34,727 nt of DNA from DASQUK01 sp046723645 (GTDB taxonomy: Bacteria > Actinomycetota > Acidimicrobiia > Acidimicrobiales > VFJN01): contig JBKOUY010000100.1 in the NCBI GenBank assembly GCA_046723645.1, positions 1 through 34,727 of the forward strand, given 5' to 3'. Shown piece after piece: positions 7,555 through 14,875 of the stretch (the first letter of the stretch is position 1; every line of letters starts with the position of its first letter). Under the pieces are notes generated by a model. That model saw only the letters and a list, made by a program, of their open reading frames with translations, did not search any database and was not told the origin of the DNA. Made by a program: the position numbers and the translations under genes.

Positions 7555-7858
7555 CGCTCCGCTCGGCCTCGGGACGCCCAGCTTCTCGTAGGTGCTCCTG
7601 ATCGAGTCGAGGAGCTCCTCTCACTCGTCGTCCTGCGCGTCGGTGGGCTTGATGCCGTAGTAGATGTCGTCGAAGTAGATCTCCGACAGGCCGCCGCCCC
7701 CAGGTGGATCGGCCGCTTCCGGAGGTGCCGCAGCGAGGCCAGGCGGTAGTCGAGCATGCACTTGGGCTCGCCCTTCCTCCACGACATCTCGCGGCGCGAT
7801 CGCCTCGTCGACCAGCCGGGCTTGTAGCGCCCCAGATCGAGATCGGCCAGGCCATGTG
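7555..7858 (-). pseudogene. sufB: sufB 5' fragment, degraded
   Basis: Read on the minus strand, pieces in shifting frames match the N-terminal region of SufB, the scaffold protein of SUF Fe-S cluster assembly. In order they are LADLDLGRYKPGW, SWRKGEPKCMLDYRLASLRH, then after a frame change LSEIYFDDIYYGIKPTDAQD, then an in-frame TGA where a Trp is expected, then LLDSIRSTYEKLGVP and PEAER. Full SufB is about 470 residues; only about 100 are represented here. The fragment is broken by at least two frame changes and one stop, and nothing of the catalytic beta-helix core remains. It cannot make a working protein. The match rests on remembered SufB sequences rather than a search. Confidence 0.75.
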
Positions 7859-7953
7859 TTGTCCACTTCGTGGATGGTGGTCGATCGCGGGATCTTGCTA
7901 CCTGGATAGGAGCAGTGCCCTCGACCTCACCGCACAGGGGTTCGGGCCGAACC

Positions 7954-7959
7954 TACGAT
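7954..7959 (+). promoter_or_regulatory. -10 box TACGAT, leaderless-type
   Basis: TACGAT ends 8 nt before the ATG at 7968, which lacks a Shine-Dalgarno site. It supports this start within a longer open frame. Confidence 0.45.
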
Positions 7960-7967
7960 GCCGCGCC

Positions 7968-9341
7968 ATGCCGCGGGAGCGGGCGCCGTCGACCACAGGG
8001 GGATTTCAATGGGCGCTGGCCGCCATCAGCTTGGCCGGCCTCGCCATCCGGGTCGGGTACGTGCTGCTGTTCCGGCGCGGCGCGGGGTTCAGCATCGGCG
8101 ACTCGTACGTCTACAGCCAGGGTGCCAACCTCGTCGCCAGCGGCCACGGCTTCGTGAACCCGCTGGCGTGGACGGCCGGCATCCCCGAGCAGTCGGCCTC
8201 GCACCCGCCGCTCTATCTCCTGTGGCTGACCGTCGCCTCGTTCGTCGACCCAGGCAGCGACACCTCGCCGCTCACCCACATGCTCTGGTCCTGCGTCCTC
8301 GGCGCCGGATCGGTCGCGCTCTGCGGGCTGGTGGGACGCAGGGTCGGCGGGCGCCGCGCCGGGCTGGTCGCGGCAGCCCTGGCCGCCGTCTACCCCAACA
8401 TATGGCTGCACGATGGGATGTTGCTGTCCGAGACCGCCTCCATCTTCACGGTCGCCCTGACCCTGCTGGCCGCGTACCGCTTCTGGGACTCCCCCACGGC
8501 GGCGCGGGCGGGGGTCCTCGGCGCCTGCGGGGGGCTCGCCGCGCTCTCCCGCCCCGAGCTGATCCTCATGGTCCCGCTGCTGTTGCTGCCCACCATCGCC
8601 CTACGAGGGGAGGTCCCGTGGCCGCAGCGGATCGCTCGTGCATCCGCCGGCGCCGGCGCCGCCCTCGCCGTCCTGGCCCCGTGGATCATCTTCAACCTGG
8701 TCCGCTTCGAGGAGCCCGTCTACATCTCCACCAACCTGGCCGGGACATTGGCGGCGGCCAACTGCGATTCGACGTACTACGGCGACCTGATCGGCTACAA
8801 GGACTACGGCTGCGCCCAGGCCAGCTTGGAGGTGGCGGCCGCCCAGGTGCCGGACTGGGACCGCCTGGACCAATCGCAGCGCGACGAGGCGGTGCGGCGG
8901 GAGGTCTCGACGTACGTCGGCGACCACCGGGCACGCCTGCCGGTGGTCATGGCCGCCCGGATGGGTCGCCTGCTCAAGCTGTACGGCGTCGGCCAGGAGA
9001 TCGACTACGACGACCACCTGCACGGCCAGGAGCGGGGGGTTGTGCTAGCTGGCCTCGCCTCGTGGTACGTCGTCGCCGGCCTCGCCGTGGCGGGGGCCGT
9101 CATCCTGCGGCGACGGCGGCAGGCCCCCGTCTTCCCGCTGCTGGCGCTGCCGGCCATCATCCTCGCGACGGTCGCGGTCACCTTCGCCCAGACCCGCTAC
9201 CGCGCTCCTGCGGAACCTGCGGTCGCCGTGCTGACCGCCGTGGCCATCGACGCCGCGCTGCCGAGGCGCCGCACCGCCCCCGAAAACAAGGCCGACGCTT
9301 ACAAGATCGTGCAGGACCTCATCGACTCCGAGGCTTCATGA
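7968..9341 (+). CDS. GT39/PMT-like polytopic membrane glycosyltransferase
   Basis: This 457-residue protein has about ten hydrophobic helices and a large charged loop before the last ones. The first external loop carries an acidic motif, GAGFSIGDSYVYSQGANLVA, at the place where ArnT/PMT-type GT-C enzymes hold their catalytic acid. Such enzymes move sugars from polyprenyl-phosphate donors to proteins, lipids or wall polymers outside the membrane. The soluble loop NCDSTYYGDLIGYKDYGCAQ has two cysteines that could pair. The ATG is chosen because of the TANNNT box 8 nt upstream; upstream codons lie over the sufB remnant. The stop overlaps the VOC start (ATGA). Family is likely; donor and acceptor are unknown. 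Confidence 0.8.
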   Translation: MPRERAPSTTGGFQWALAAISLAGLAIRVGYVLLFRRGAGFSIGDSYVYSQGANLVASGHGFVNPLAWTAGIPEQSASHPPLYLLWLTVASFVDPGSDTSPLTHMLWSCVLGAGSVALCGLVGRRVGGRRAGLVAAALAAVYPNIWLHDGMLLSETASIFTVALTLLAAYRFWDSPTAARAGVLGACGGLAALSRPELILMVPLLLLPTIALRGEVPWPQRIARASAGAGAALAVLAPWIIFNLVRFEEPVYISTNLAGTLAAANCDSTYYGDLIGYKDYGCAQASLEVAAAQVPDWDRLDQSQRDEAVRREVSTYVGDHRARLPVVMAARMGRLLKLYGVGQEIDYDDHLHGQERGVVLAGLASWYVVAGLAVAGAVILRRRRQAPVFPLLALPAIILATVAVTFAQTRYRAPAEPAVAVLTAVAIDAALPRRRTAPENKADAYKIVQDLIDSEAS

Positions 9342-9664
9342 CGGCGCACCGCAGCCGCGTCTGTCACTTCGTCATCGACGTCGACGACCTCGATCGTGGC
9401 ATCAAGTTCTGGCCCGTAGCCCTCGACGCGATGGAGGAGCCACCCTCGGAACAGAGCCGCCACATCTATCGGCGGCCACGACTGCCGGACTCGGACGTCC
9501 GCGTGCTCCCCCAACGGACCGACGACAAGAAGGTCTCAAAAGAGCGGATGCACATCGACCTCGAGCCGATGACGTCGAGGCCGAGGTGAAGCGCCTCGAA
9601 GCCATCGTGGCGACTCGCTGGGACCACCAGCAGAAGCGCGGCCACGACTTCTGGGTCTTGCGGC
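9338..9664 (+). pseudogene. VOC/glyoxalase-family gene, frameshifted
   Basis: The ATG overlaps the glycosyltransferase stop (ATGA), so the two were probably co-translated. The first frame reads as the start of a vicinal-oxygen-chelate protein (CHFVIDVDDLDRGIKFWPVA ... KERMHIDLE). It then runs into a premature TGA at 9587-9589 (LEPMTSRPR). One frame away the text continues as DDVEAEVKRLEAIVATRWDH then QQKRGHDFWVLR, the expected VOC second half. A single-base indel near 9575 explains this. The usual DPWGNEF ending is missing, so the 3' end is also eroded. A sequencing error at the indel cannot be excluded. Confidence 0.7.
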
Positions 9665-9784
9665 TTGTGGCCCGGCGGGCCGGGGCCAGAAACGGGCCGC
9701 ACGTGCTGACCGGTGCTGGGGTTGCGGGACCCCCGGCGCCGATCCCCTCCCTGGTAGACCACCCACCGCAGCGCCGTGGTGCGG

Positions 9785-9827
9785 TTCCCAAGCTGATAAT
9801 GCGGGTTCGATCCCCGTCACCCGCTCC
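9785..9827 (+). repeat. att-like repeat, copy 2
   Basis: This is an exact copy of the 3' part of tRNA-Gly, again starting at the first base of the anticodon loop and extending one base further (CTCC) than copy 1. Confidence 0.85.
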
Positions 9828-9884
9828 GAGCGCCCCCGCCCCCGGAGGTCGGGGGCGCATTCGTCGTCTGGGGAAGGGCCGGAG

Positions 9885-11147
9885 TCAGGCCACCGGCTGG
9901 AAGTCGTGCGCTTGCCGCCAGCTCGCGATCTCCCTCCCCAGAGTGGCCCCCTGCGCGTCCGCCGTCATGAAGTGAATCCCTCCGTAGACCCGCGCCAGGC
10001 GAATCTCACTGATCGCCTGGGAGAAGTGGGTGAAACTCCGAGTGATCCCCAGAGTCGCGTGCGTCGCGCTGAACGACATCCGATTCGTCGCGAAAAAGTC
10101 CTGCAGGGTCCGTACGAACGAGTTGCTAACGCAGTTGTGTCCAGAGGGGTGATCTGGGTATGGCGGGTTCCCGAGCAGCGGCGTCCAACCCGGCTCGGCC
10201 ACAGTGGCGGGGTTACCGTCGTCGGCGGCCTCCTGGATCGCGGTCTGGGGCCGCCAGAACCCGTGCCGCTCTTTGTCCTGGAAGCACGCGATCACCGCGT
10301 CTGCCCCAGTGAGGTAGAGCATCGCGAAGAATCGGGCGTTGTCGACGGTCGACAGCTCCTGGGACCCCGACAGCTGCCGGAATATCCGGGTCCACATCGC
10401 CACGGCGTGATCCGCCCAGAACCGGGCCTGGTCTGTCTGGTCTGCGGTCCGCGTCGAGCCGGTTATCCGACCGAGCGTCTTTACCTGGTCGAACTCCCTG
10501 GCATAGGCGGAACCTGCGAGCGCGAGCGGACCGTCGGTGGCGAACTGGGACGCATCGGGCACCAGGAACGGCTCCACCTCCCCGACCCATTTGAAGTTGT
10601 TCCCGGCGAGGCCGGGAGCCAGGGCCCGCCACTGTCCCGCGCCCGTGCCCTCGCTGAACGACGGGTCGCCGAACCGACCGTCGCCCGTGCGCTCGGCGAT
10701 CATCGCGGCCGCCGCGGCGTTCCCCACGGTTACCCCGCCGTCCTCGGCCGGCCCGTCTGGGATTGCCTCGAGCGACGCGGCATAGTGACCCGCGAGCTGC
10801 TCGGCCCGGTCCGGGATGAGGTTCAGGAGCACCTGGTAGCCGGCCGTGGCCGCCGCAGCGTCCTTGGAGTAGGAGGATTCGGCCTCCGGCGCTCCCAGGT
10901 ACGGCTCGAAGCCGCCGTCGATCGCGTTCACGGCGTCGTAGATCGCGCCGTGCACCATCGCGAGGTGCAACACTGCGACGGGCGGGGGCTGGCCCTTTCC
11001 GACGATCAGTTCGTTGTACGCGTGGAGGTTCCACGCTAGGACCTGGTCGGGGACCTCGACCTGCGCGGCCGCAACCGACGTCGGCATGACGCCGATCATC
11101 GTGAACACCGCGAACATCCCGAGGCTACGGACACAATGTCGGTTCAT
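9885..11147 (-). CDS. exported vanadium-dependent haloperoxidase / PAP2-type acid phosphatase-like protein
   Basis: This 420-residue protein has a signal peptide (CVRSLGMFAVFTMIGVMPTS then VAAAQV). The C-terminal half carries the three phosphate/vanadate-binding blocks of the vHPO-PAP2 superfamily: KERHGFWRPQTAI (Lys and Arg), PYPDHPSGHNCVSN (the PSGH block with the catalytic His) and ARVYGGIHFMTADAQG (Arg and His). Length and spacing suit the vanadium-dependent haloperoxidase group rather than a membrane PAP2. Members oxidise halides with peroxide or hydrolyse phosphate esters; which applies cannot be told from sequence. The ATG at 11147 is fixed by AAGGAG about 7 nt upstream. It is the main cargo of islet C and reads opposite to the tRNA. 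Confidence 0.85.
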   Translation of the reverse strand: MNRHCVRSLGMFAVFTMIGVMPTSVAAAQVEVPDQVLAWNLHAYNELIVGKGQPPPVAVLHLAMVHGAIYDAVNAIDGGFEPYLGAPEAESSYSKDAAAATAGYQVLLNLIPDRAEQLAGHYAASLEAIPDGPAEDGGVTVGNAAAAAMIAERTGDGRFGDPSFSEGTGAGQWRALAPGLAGNNFKWVGEVEPFLVPDASQFATDGPLALAGSAYAREFDQVKTLGRITGSTRTADQTDQARFWADHAVAMWTRIFRQLSGSQELSTVDNARFFAMLYLTGADAVIACFQDKERHGFWRPQTAIQEAADDGNPATVAEPGWTPLLGNPPYPDHPSGHNCVSNSFVRTLQDFFATNRMSFSATHATLGITRSFTHFSQAISEIRLARVYGGIHFMTADAQGATLGREIASWRQAHDFQPVA

Positions 11148-11178
11148 TGTTTTCTCCTTGAGCCAACCGGTTGGAGCC

Positions 11179-11448
11179 TCAGCGAAGCGCGTCGAGAAGG
11201 TCGCAGAAGTCGGCGTCGCCAACGAAGACCGGATGAGGTCCAGCCACGTCGGGATCTTCGAAGCGGAGGAACACGTTGTTGCTCAAATCGGCGTCGCCGA
11301 CACAAGCGACGCCCACTGAGACGACACGTATGCTGTCCTGCTTTGTCGTAGGGGCCCACCGACCCCGCCAAGGCCAGCGGCGCGCTTGCCGTCCGTCGAC
11401 CAACAGCCGAACGCGCAGATTGCCGCCCATGCGTGATCCCGCCGCCAC
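11179..11448 (-). CDS. doubtful small ORF, possible remnant
   Basis: This 89-residue frame ends with a stretch that looks coding (LSNNVFLRFEDPDVAGPHPV then FVGDADFCDLLDALR), with mostly C or G at third positions. The first half is Arg/Trp-rich and less convincing. No family is recognised and no strong ribosome site precedes the ATG. It lies between the haloperoxidase-like gene and a hypothetical gene in the same orientation, and may be the tail of a decayed gene. The remaining sequence at 11449-11584 shows nothing I can name. Confidence 0.3.
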   Translation of the reverse strand: MAAGSRMGGNLRVRLLVDGRQARRWPWRGRWAPTTKQDSIRVVSVGVACVGDADLSNNVFLRFEDPDVAGPHPVFVGDADFCDLLDALR

Positions 11449-11584
11449 CCCCTGCTGTCTACAACCCGCACCTTAAGCGAGGTTGAAGCTCAGACCGACA
11501 TCTGCCCCAGCGGGACCCACCGCATGTCGAGTGCTTCCGGCCGCCGCGCGGATCAGGTCGAGGTCGACCGAAACACGCTGTCCG

Positions 11585-12166
11585 TCAAGTCCAGATGAAC
11601 CTTGCTTGGCCGGCCGCCGAGCGCACGAGGCCACCGTCGAGTACGACCTTCGATTCGACGGCATCTGCCGCGGGTAACGCTACGTACACGGCGAGCGGTC
11701 CGTCGGGCGGCAAGGGAAACACCCAAACGCTGAACTGCCAGCCGCTCGAACCCCCGCCCCCACCGGCCATCGTGAGGATGGGTTCGGTCGGAATGCCCCG
11801 GTCGTCTTTCGCAACGTCGAGATGACCGGAGAAGGCGGCTTCGCGGCCCGCAGTCCGCCCGTCCGCGAAACGGACGCCAATGCGTGGCCAGCGGTCAACC
11901 ACATGCCCCCGGCCTGCCATGAGGATCCGAGACGCGGGTCCCTCATCTCCGAGATGCGGGTTCGTGAGGATGAACAAATTGATCGTGAACCCGTTCGGAT
12001 AGACGCGGAGGTAGTCGAGTTCTGCGACGACCCGGTCGCTGCGATGAACGATCTCGTTGACCGGGACGACCACCCCCAGCGTGCCCTCCGACGGGCGGTC
12101 CCACGCAGGTGGTCCCCACCGCCCCCGCTCGGGCGGTGGGGGCGGCAACGGCTCGAAGAACGACAT
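11585..12166 (-). CDS. conserved hypothetical actinobacterial protein, 193 aa
   Basis: The protein begins with the proline-rich head MSFFEPLPPPPPERGRWGPP followed by AWDRPSEGTLGVVVPV, then a beta-rich body with DYLRVYPNGFTINLFILTN, RIGVRFADGRTAGREA, a glycine run (MAGGGGGSSGWQFSVWVFPL) and PPDGPLAVYVALP. I recall this plan from uncharacterised proteins in many actinobacteria; no function is known to me. No signal peptide or membrane helix is seen. A TATGGT box lies 6 nt before the ATG on the minus strand with no Shine-Dalgarno site, suggesting a leaderless transcript. It lies within islet C. Confidence 0.75.
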   Translation of the reverse strand: MSFFEPLPPPPPERGRWGPPAWDRPSEGTLGVVVPVNEIVHRSDRVVAELDYLRVYPNGFTINLFILTNPHLGDEGPASRILMAGRGHVVDRWPRIGVRFADGRTAGREAAFSGHLDVAKDDRGIPTEPILTMAGGGGGSSGWQFSVWVFPLPPDGPLAVYVALPAADAVESKVVLDGGLVRSAAGQARFIWT

Positions 12167-12192
12167 GGGTCAACCATAGGAAGGTCAGCCCC

Positions 12193-12321
12193 TTACGTCG
12201 CAGGAAACGGTGACGCATCGCGCCTCGCGTAGCCCTCGCCGGTGATCTCCGCCTCCAGAGAAGCCGCGATCCGGGCACCCGCCTCCGCCGACGCGTGCTG
12301 GTAGATGATCGCCGCCTGTAT
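12193..12321 (-). pseudogene. tyrosine recombinase (integrase) C-terminal remnant
   Basis: On the minus strand the last 40 or so codons before the TAA at 12193 read AAIIYQHASAEAGARIAASL then EAEITGEGYARRDASPFPAT. The YQHA block followed by an Ala-rich helix is the typical end of actinobacterial phage-type integrases, where the Tyr is the DNA-cleaving nucleophile. Upstream, toward the repeat at 12384-12416, the homology stops and no Arg-His-x-x-Arg core can be found. Only a stump of the gene is left. Its place next to an att-like repeat is where an integrase gene is expected. Identification rests on a short stretch. Confidence 0.55.
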
Positions 12322-12383
12322 TCGCCAGGCGCCCTCTCGGCTGCCGAGGCTAACGACGCTTCCGAGTCGTCGCGGCGAAGGCC

Positions 12384-12416
12384 CCCAAATGCGGGTTCGA
12401 TCCCCCTCACCCGCTC
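12384..12416 (+). repeat. att-like repeat, decayed copy 3
   Basis: It matches the tRNA-Gly 3' part as CCCAA, then ATGCGGGTTCGATCCCC, then TCACCCGCTC. Relative to the original it lacks 7 nt (GCTGATA) in the anticodon stem and has one G-to-C change. It ends 27 bp downstream of the formamidase gene. Confidence 0.75.
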
Positions 12417-12443
12417 TCGGCGCTCCAGCCCGGGTCACGCCAG

Positions 12444-13559
12444 CTAGGTGAAGATGTCCTCGGGCAGGAAGGCCGACACGAGCATGTTCGGCACGTCGAC
12501 GACCTGGCTGATCTTGAGGTCCACGGCAACGCTGCAGATGGTGTAGGCCTGCTGGCGTGTCCACCCACGCTCGGTCAGGTGATCGATCATGTTGAGGAGC
12601 GCATTGCGGGCGGCGAGCGAGACGTCCTCGGACTGGTCGACGCCGTCTCTGGTGACCGAGATGCCGGTGGTGGCGTAGAAGCGGCGGGGTGCGGCGAACT
12701 CGGGCGGCAGGTAGTAGTCCTGCCTGGTGAACCGGAGGTCGCCGATCCCCTTCTCCGCCGCCTCGCCCTTTCGCACGCTGAACCGGACATGCAGCGTGGC
12801 GTTCATCTCGATCGCAGTGCCGCACGTCTCGCAGTCGCCCTGGGCGAAGTGGGCGTCGCCCGCGGAGAACAGCCCGCCCGGGACATCGACGGGGATGAGC
12901 AGGTGCGTGCCCTTGCTGAGCTGCTTGATGTCGACGTTGCCGGCCTGCTCGCGGGGTGGGATCGTCCTCAGGCCGTGCGCCGCGATGTCCGGGTCGCTCG
13001 GAACTGCGGACGCGGGCGACGGCGGCAGCACGAAGCCGCCCCGTTCGAGCGACGCCTGTTCTCGTGCGGTGGTGGCGGCGAGCAGTTCGTGTCCCGGGGA
13101 AAGCCCGATCGTGCCCATGAACGGTGCGCCGGGGATGCGGACGCCGGGGAGGTCGGCCGACGTGGCCCAGCCGTCAGCAATGTGCCAGTTGACCTTGAAC
13201 GGCTCGGGGAACACGTCACGAAGGAACCCGAACCCGGGGACCTGGACGGTGTAGCCGTACTCGTCGGATTCGACGTCGAGTATCTCCACGTCGAGCAGGT
13301 CGCCTGGCTCCGCGCCCTCGATGTACACGGGGCCGGTGAGCGGGTGCACCACATCGAGGTTCGGGGACGCGACGACGTCCAGCGAGACATCGGGACCCAT
13401 CTGCCCGTCGAACGCATCGCGGGTCTCGAGGATCACCTCGTCGCCAGGATCGCAACCGATCACCGGTGGGATGTCCGGGTGCCAACGGTTGTGCCCGGTC
13501 GTCGGCTCATCAGTCAGCGTCTTGGTCCGGTCGATCCGGATCTCGGGCGTCGTCTTCAT
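12444..13559 (-). CDS. fmdA: acetamidase/formamidase
   Basis: This 371-residue protein belongs to the FmdA/AmdA family, which hydrolyses formamide or short aliphatic amides to the acid and ammonia. Visible family stretches are the GHNRWHPDIPPV start, GPVYIEGAEPGDLLDVEILD, IPGAPFMGTIGLSPG, the metal-site region HLLIPVDVPGGLFSAGDAHF then AQGDCETCGTAIEM, and a DLKISQVVDVPN end. The length fits. The ATG at 13559 is chosen over an upstream in-frame start because GAGGAGG lies 6 nt before it. It stands alone, and its 3' end borders the oldest att-like repeat, so it probably was the original neighbour of tRNA-Gly. Choice of substrate is inferred. Confidence 0.92.
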   Translation of the reverse strand: MKTTPEIRIDRTKTLTDEPTTGHNRWHPDIPPVIGCDPGDEVILETRDAFDGQMGPDVSLDVVASPNLDVVHPLTGPVYIEGAEPGDLLDVEILDVESDEYGYTVQVPGFGFLRDVFPEPFKVNWHIADGWATSADLPGVRIPGAPFMGTIGLSPGHELLAATTAREQASLERGGFVLPPSPASAVPSDPDIAAHGLRTIPPREQAGNVDIKQLSKGTHLLIPVDVPGGLFSAGDAHFAQGDCETCGTAIEMNATLHVRFSVRKGEAAEKGIGDLRFTRQDYYLPPEFAAPRRFYATTGISVTRDGVDQSEDVSLAARNALLNMIDHLTERGWTRQQAYTICSVAVDLKISQVVDVPNMLVSAFLPEDIFT

Positions 13560-13651
13560 CGGGTCCTCCTCGACTGGCCCCACATCGGAAGCGAGGGTGC
13601 ACGAGCAATGCGGATCTTGACGTATCGCGGGCCGTCGGTGAACGTCTTGGC

Positions 13652-14833
13652 ATGCGCGTGGTTGGGGGGAAGCGGCTCGGGGTCGCGGGGGTCGCGCTCG
13701 CGTCCTTGGCGCTGGCGTCGTGCATCAACTTCGCGCCCGCGGTGTCGTCACAGGCGAGCACCGTCGAGGGTGCCCGCAGCGTGGCCGTCGAGTTCGGGGA
13801 CGTGACCGGCGACGGCTCCGACGATGTGATCGTGGCGGTGTCGCTGCCGGGCGCAGACGCACTCGTGCGGATGGCACCGTGCGGCGGTGGATGCCTCGAG
13901 CGGCGGGAGCAGGTCCTGCCCGGCGAGGACGTGGTCGACCTGGCGGCATCGGACTTCGACGGAGACGGCGTCGAAGACGTCGCGGTCGTGACGTCCGCCG
14001 ACGTGAGGGTGTACTTCGGCGGTGCTGCGACAAAGCGACGGCCCGAAGGCCTGCTCGCCGACGACTTCGTGGTCGCTGCGGTGCCGGAGCTCGAAGCCTG
14101 GAGCCGCGTCGTCGCCGGCGACTTCGACGACGATGGCGATGCCGACATCGGCCTGGGCAGCCGGCAGCTCTACGACTTCGTCGCGGGCGACGGTCGCGGA
14201 GGCTTCGCACCCCTGGTCAACGTCGTGCTCCTGCCCAGCCGGGCGTCGATCGGCGGTCTGGCGTCGGGGGACGTCGACGGGGACGGCGATCCTGAGGTGC
14301 TGGTGACCGAGAGCGGACTCGGGGCGACGAACATCCTGGGGTCGGTCGTGGCCTTCCGGGACGGAACATCGGCCATCGCCAGCTATACGGAGGAGGGCTT
14401 GCTCTTCGCCGGCGTGACGGCGGCCGACGTCAACAGCGACCATCTCGACGACGTCGCCGTGGTGCGCTTCGTTCCCGATCCGATCAACTTCCGGGACGTG
14501 CGGCTGCTGCGATCCACCGGCACCGCCTTCACCGGTTTCGGCTCGGGGGGTGCCCTCACGTCGCTGCCGTCGAGGGCGCTCGCCATGGAGCTGCGCGACA
14601 TCGACCTCGACGGACGGGTCGACTTCCTGGCGTCTGATGGCGCCCAGCTGTCGTGGTGGCACGGGTCGGGAACCGGCAGCTTCGCCGCCCGCGTGGACCG
14701 GGCTGCGGGGCCGTCCCCGGGCAGCCTGGCGTTCGGCACCGTCGGTGGCAGCACCAGGGCCGACCTCGTGGTCGCGAACACCACCGCCTCATTCGCCCAG
14801 GTGTCGTACCTGACCAACGCCTCGCAGCTTTGA
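13652..14833 (+). CDS. FG-GAP/VCBS-repeat lipoprotein
   Basis: This 393-residue protein starts with a lipoprotein signal (LGVAGVALASLALASC, with the lipobox Cys at the end), so it should be anchored on the outer face of the membrane. Six Ca-binding-type Asp-rich loops follow: FGDVTGDGSDDV, ASDFDGDGVEDV, AGDFDDDGDADI, SGDVDGDGDPEV, AADVNSDHLDDV and LRDIDLDGRVDF. Together they suit a single beta-propeller of the FG-GAP/VCBS type. Such propellers act in surface binding; the ligand is unknown. The ATG at 13652 is chosen because it opens the signal peptide; no strong ribosome site is visible. It is divergent from fmdA and converges on the methyltransferase gene. Confidence 0.85.
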   Translation: MRVVGGKRLGVAGVALASLALASCINFAPAVSSQASTVEGARSVAVEFGDVTGDGSDDVIVAVSLPGADALVRMAPCGGGCLERREQVLPGEDVVDLAASDFDGDGVEDVAVVTSADVRVYFGGAATKRRPEGLLADDFVVAAVPELEAWSRVVAGDFDDDGDADIGLGSRQLYDFVAGDGRGGFAPLVNVVLLPSRASIGGLASGDVDGDGDPEVLVTESGLGATNILGSVVAFRDGTSAIASYTEEGLLFAGVTAADVNSDHLDDVAVVRFVPDPINFRDVRLLRSTGTAFTGFGSGGALTSLPSRALAMELRDIDLDGRVDFLASDGAQLSWWHGSGTGSFAARVDRAAGPSPGSLAFGTVGGSTRADLVVANTTASFAQVSYLTNASQL

Positions 14834-14839
14834 CCGGGC

Positions 14840-14857
14840 CCCCGCCAGCTCGCGGGG
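14840..14857. terminator. short GC hairpin between convergent genes
   Basis: CCCCGC and GCGGGG form a 6-bp stem around a 6-nt loop, 7 bp after the FG-GAP stop and before the methyltransferase stop on the other strand. It is a weak candidate terminator. Confidence 0.35.
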
Positions 14858-14875
14858 CGCGAAGGCGAACGTCGG

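Larger units (their letters stand above)
7511..9827. mobile_element. islet B at tRNA-Gly (about 2.3 kb)
   Basis: This segment lies between repeat copies 1 and 2. It carries a degraded sufB 5' fragment (minus), an intact GT39-like membrane protein gene (plus) and a frameshifted VOC gene overlapping its stop. The last 120 bp before copy 2 hold no gene. No recombinase was seen. The mix of intact and broken cargo suggests an older, partly eroded insertion. Confidence 0.55.
9828..12416. mobile_element. islet C at tRNA-Gly (about 2.6 kb)
   Basis: This segment lies between copy 2 and the decayed copy 3. All cargo is on the minus strand: a vanadium-haloperoxidase-like gene, a doubtful small ORF, a conserved hypothetical gene, and next to copy 3 a scrap of a tyrosine recombinase. 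The position farthest from the tRNA and the decayed repeat fit the oldest insertion. Confidence 0.55.

Noticed and set aside
9906..11039. Plus-strand 377-codon frame opposite the haloperoxidase-like gene
   Set aside because: The minus strand carries the signal peptide, ribosome site and three active-site blocks; the plus frame has none.
11953..11964. ATGCGGGTTCG match to the tRNA repeat inside the hypothetical gene of islet C
   Set aside because: Only 11-12 nt match, inside a well-formed coding frame, and similarity does not extend to either side; probably chance.
13756..14662. Minus-strand 304-codon frame opposite the FG-GAP gene
   Set aside because: The plus strand has a lipobox and six regular Ca-loop repeats; the minus frame is its mirror image with no domain.
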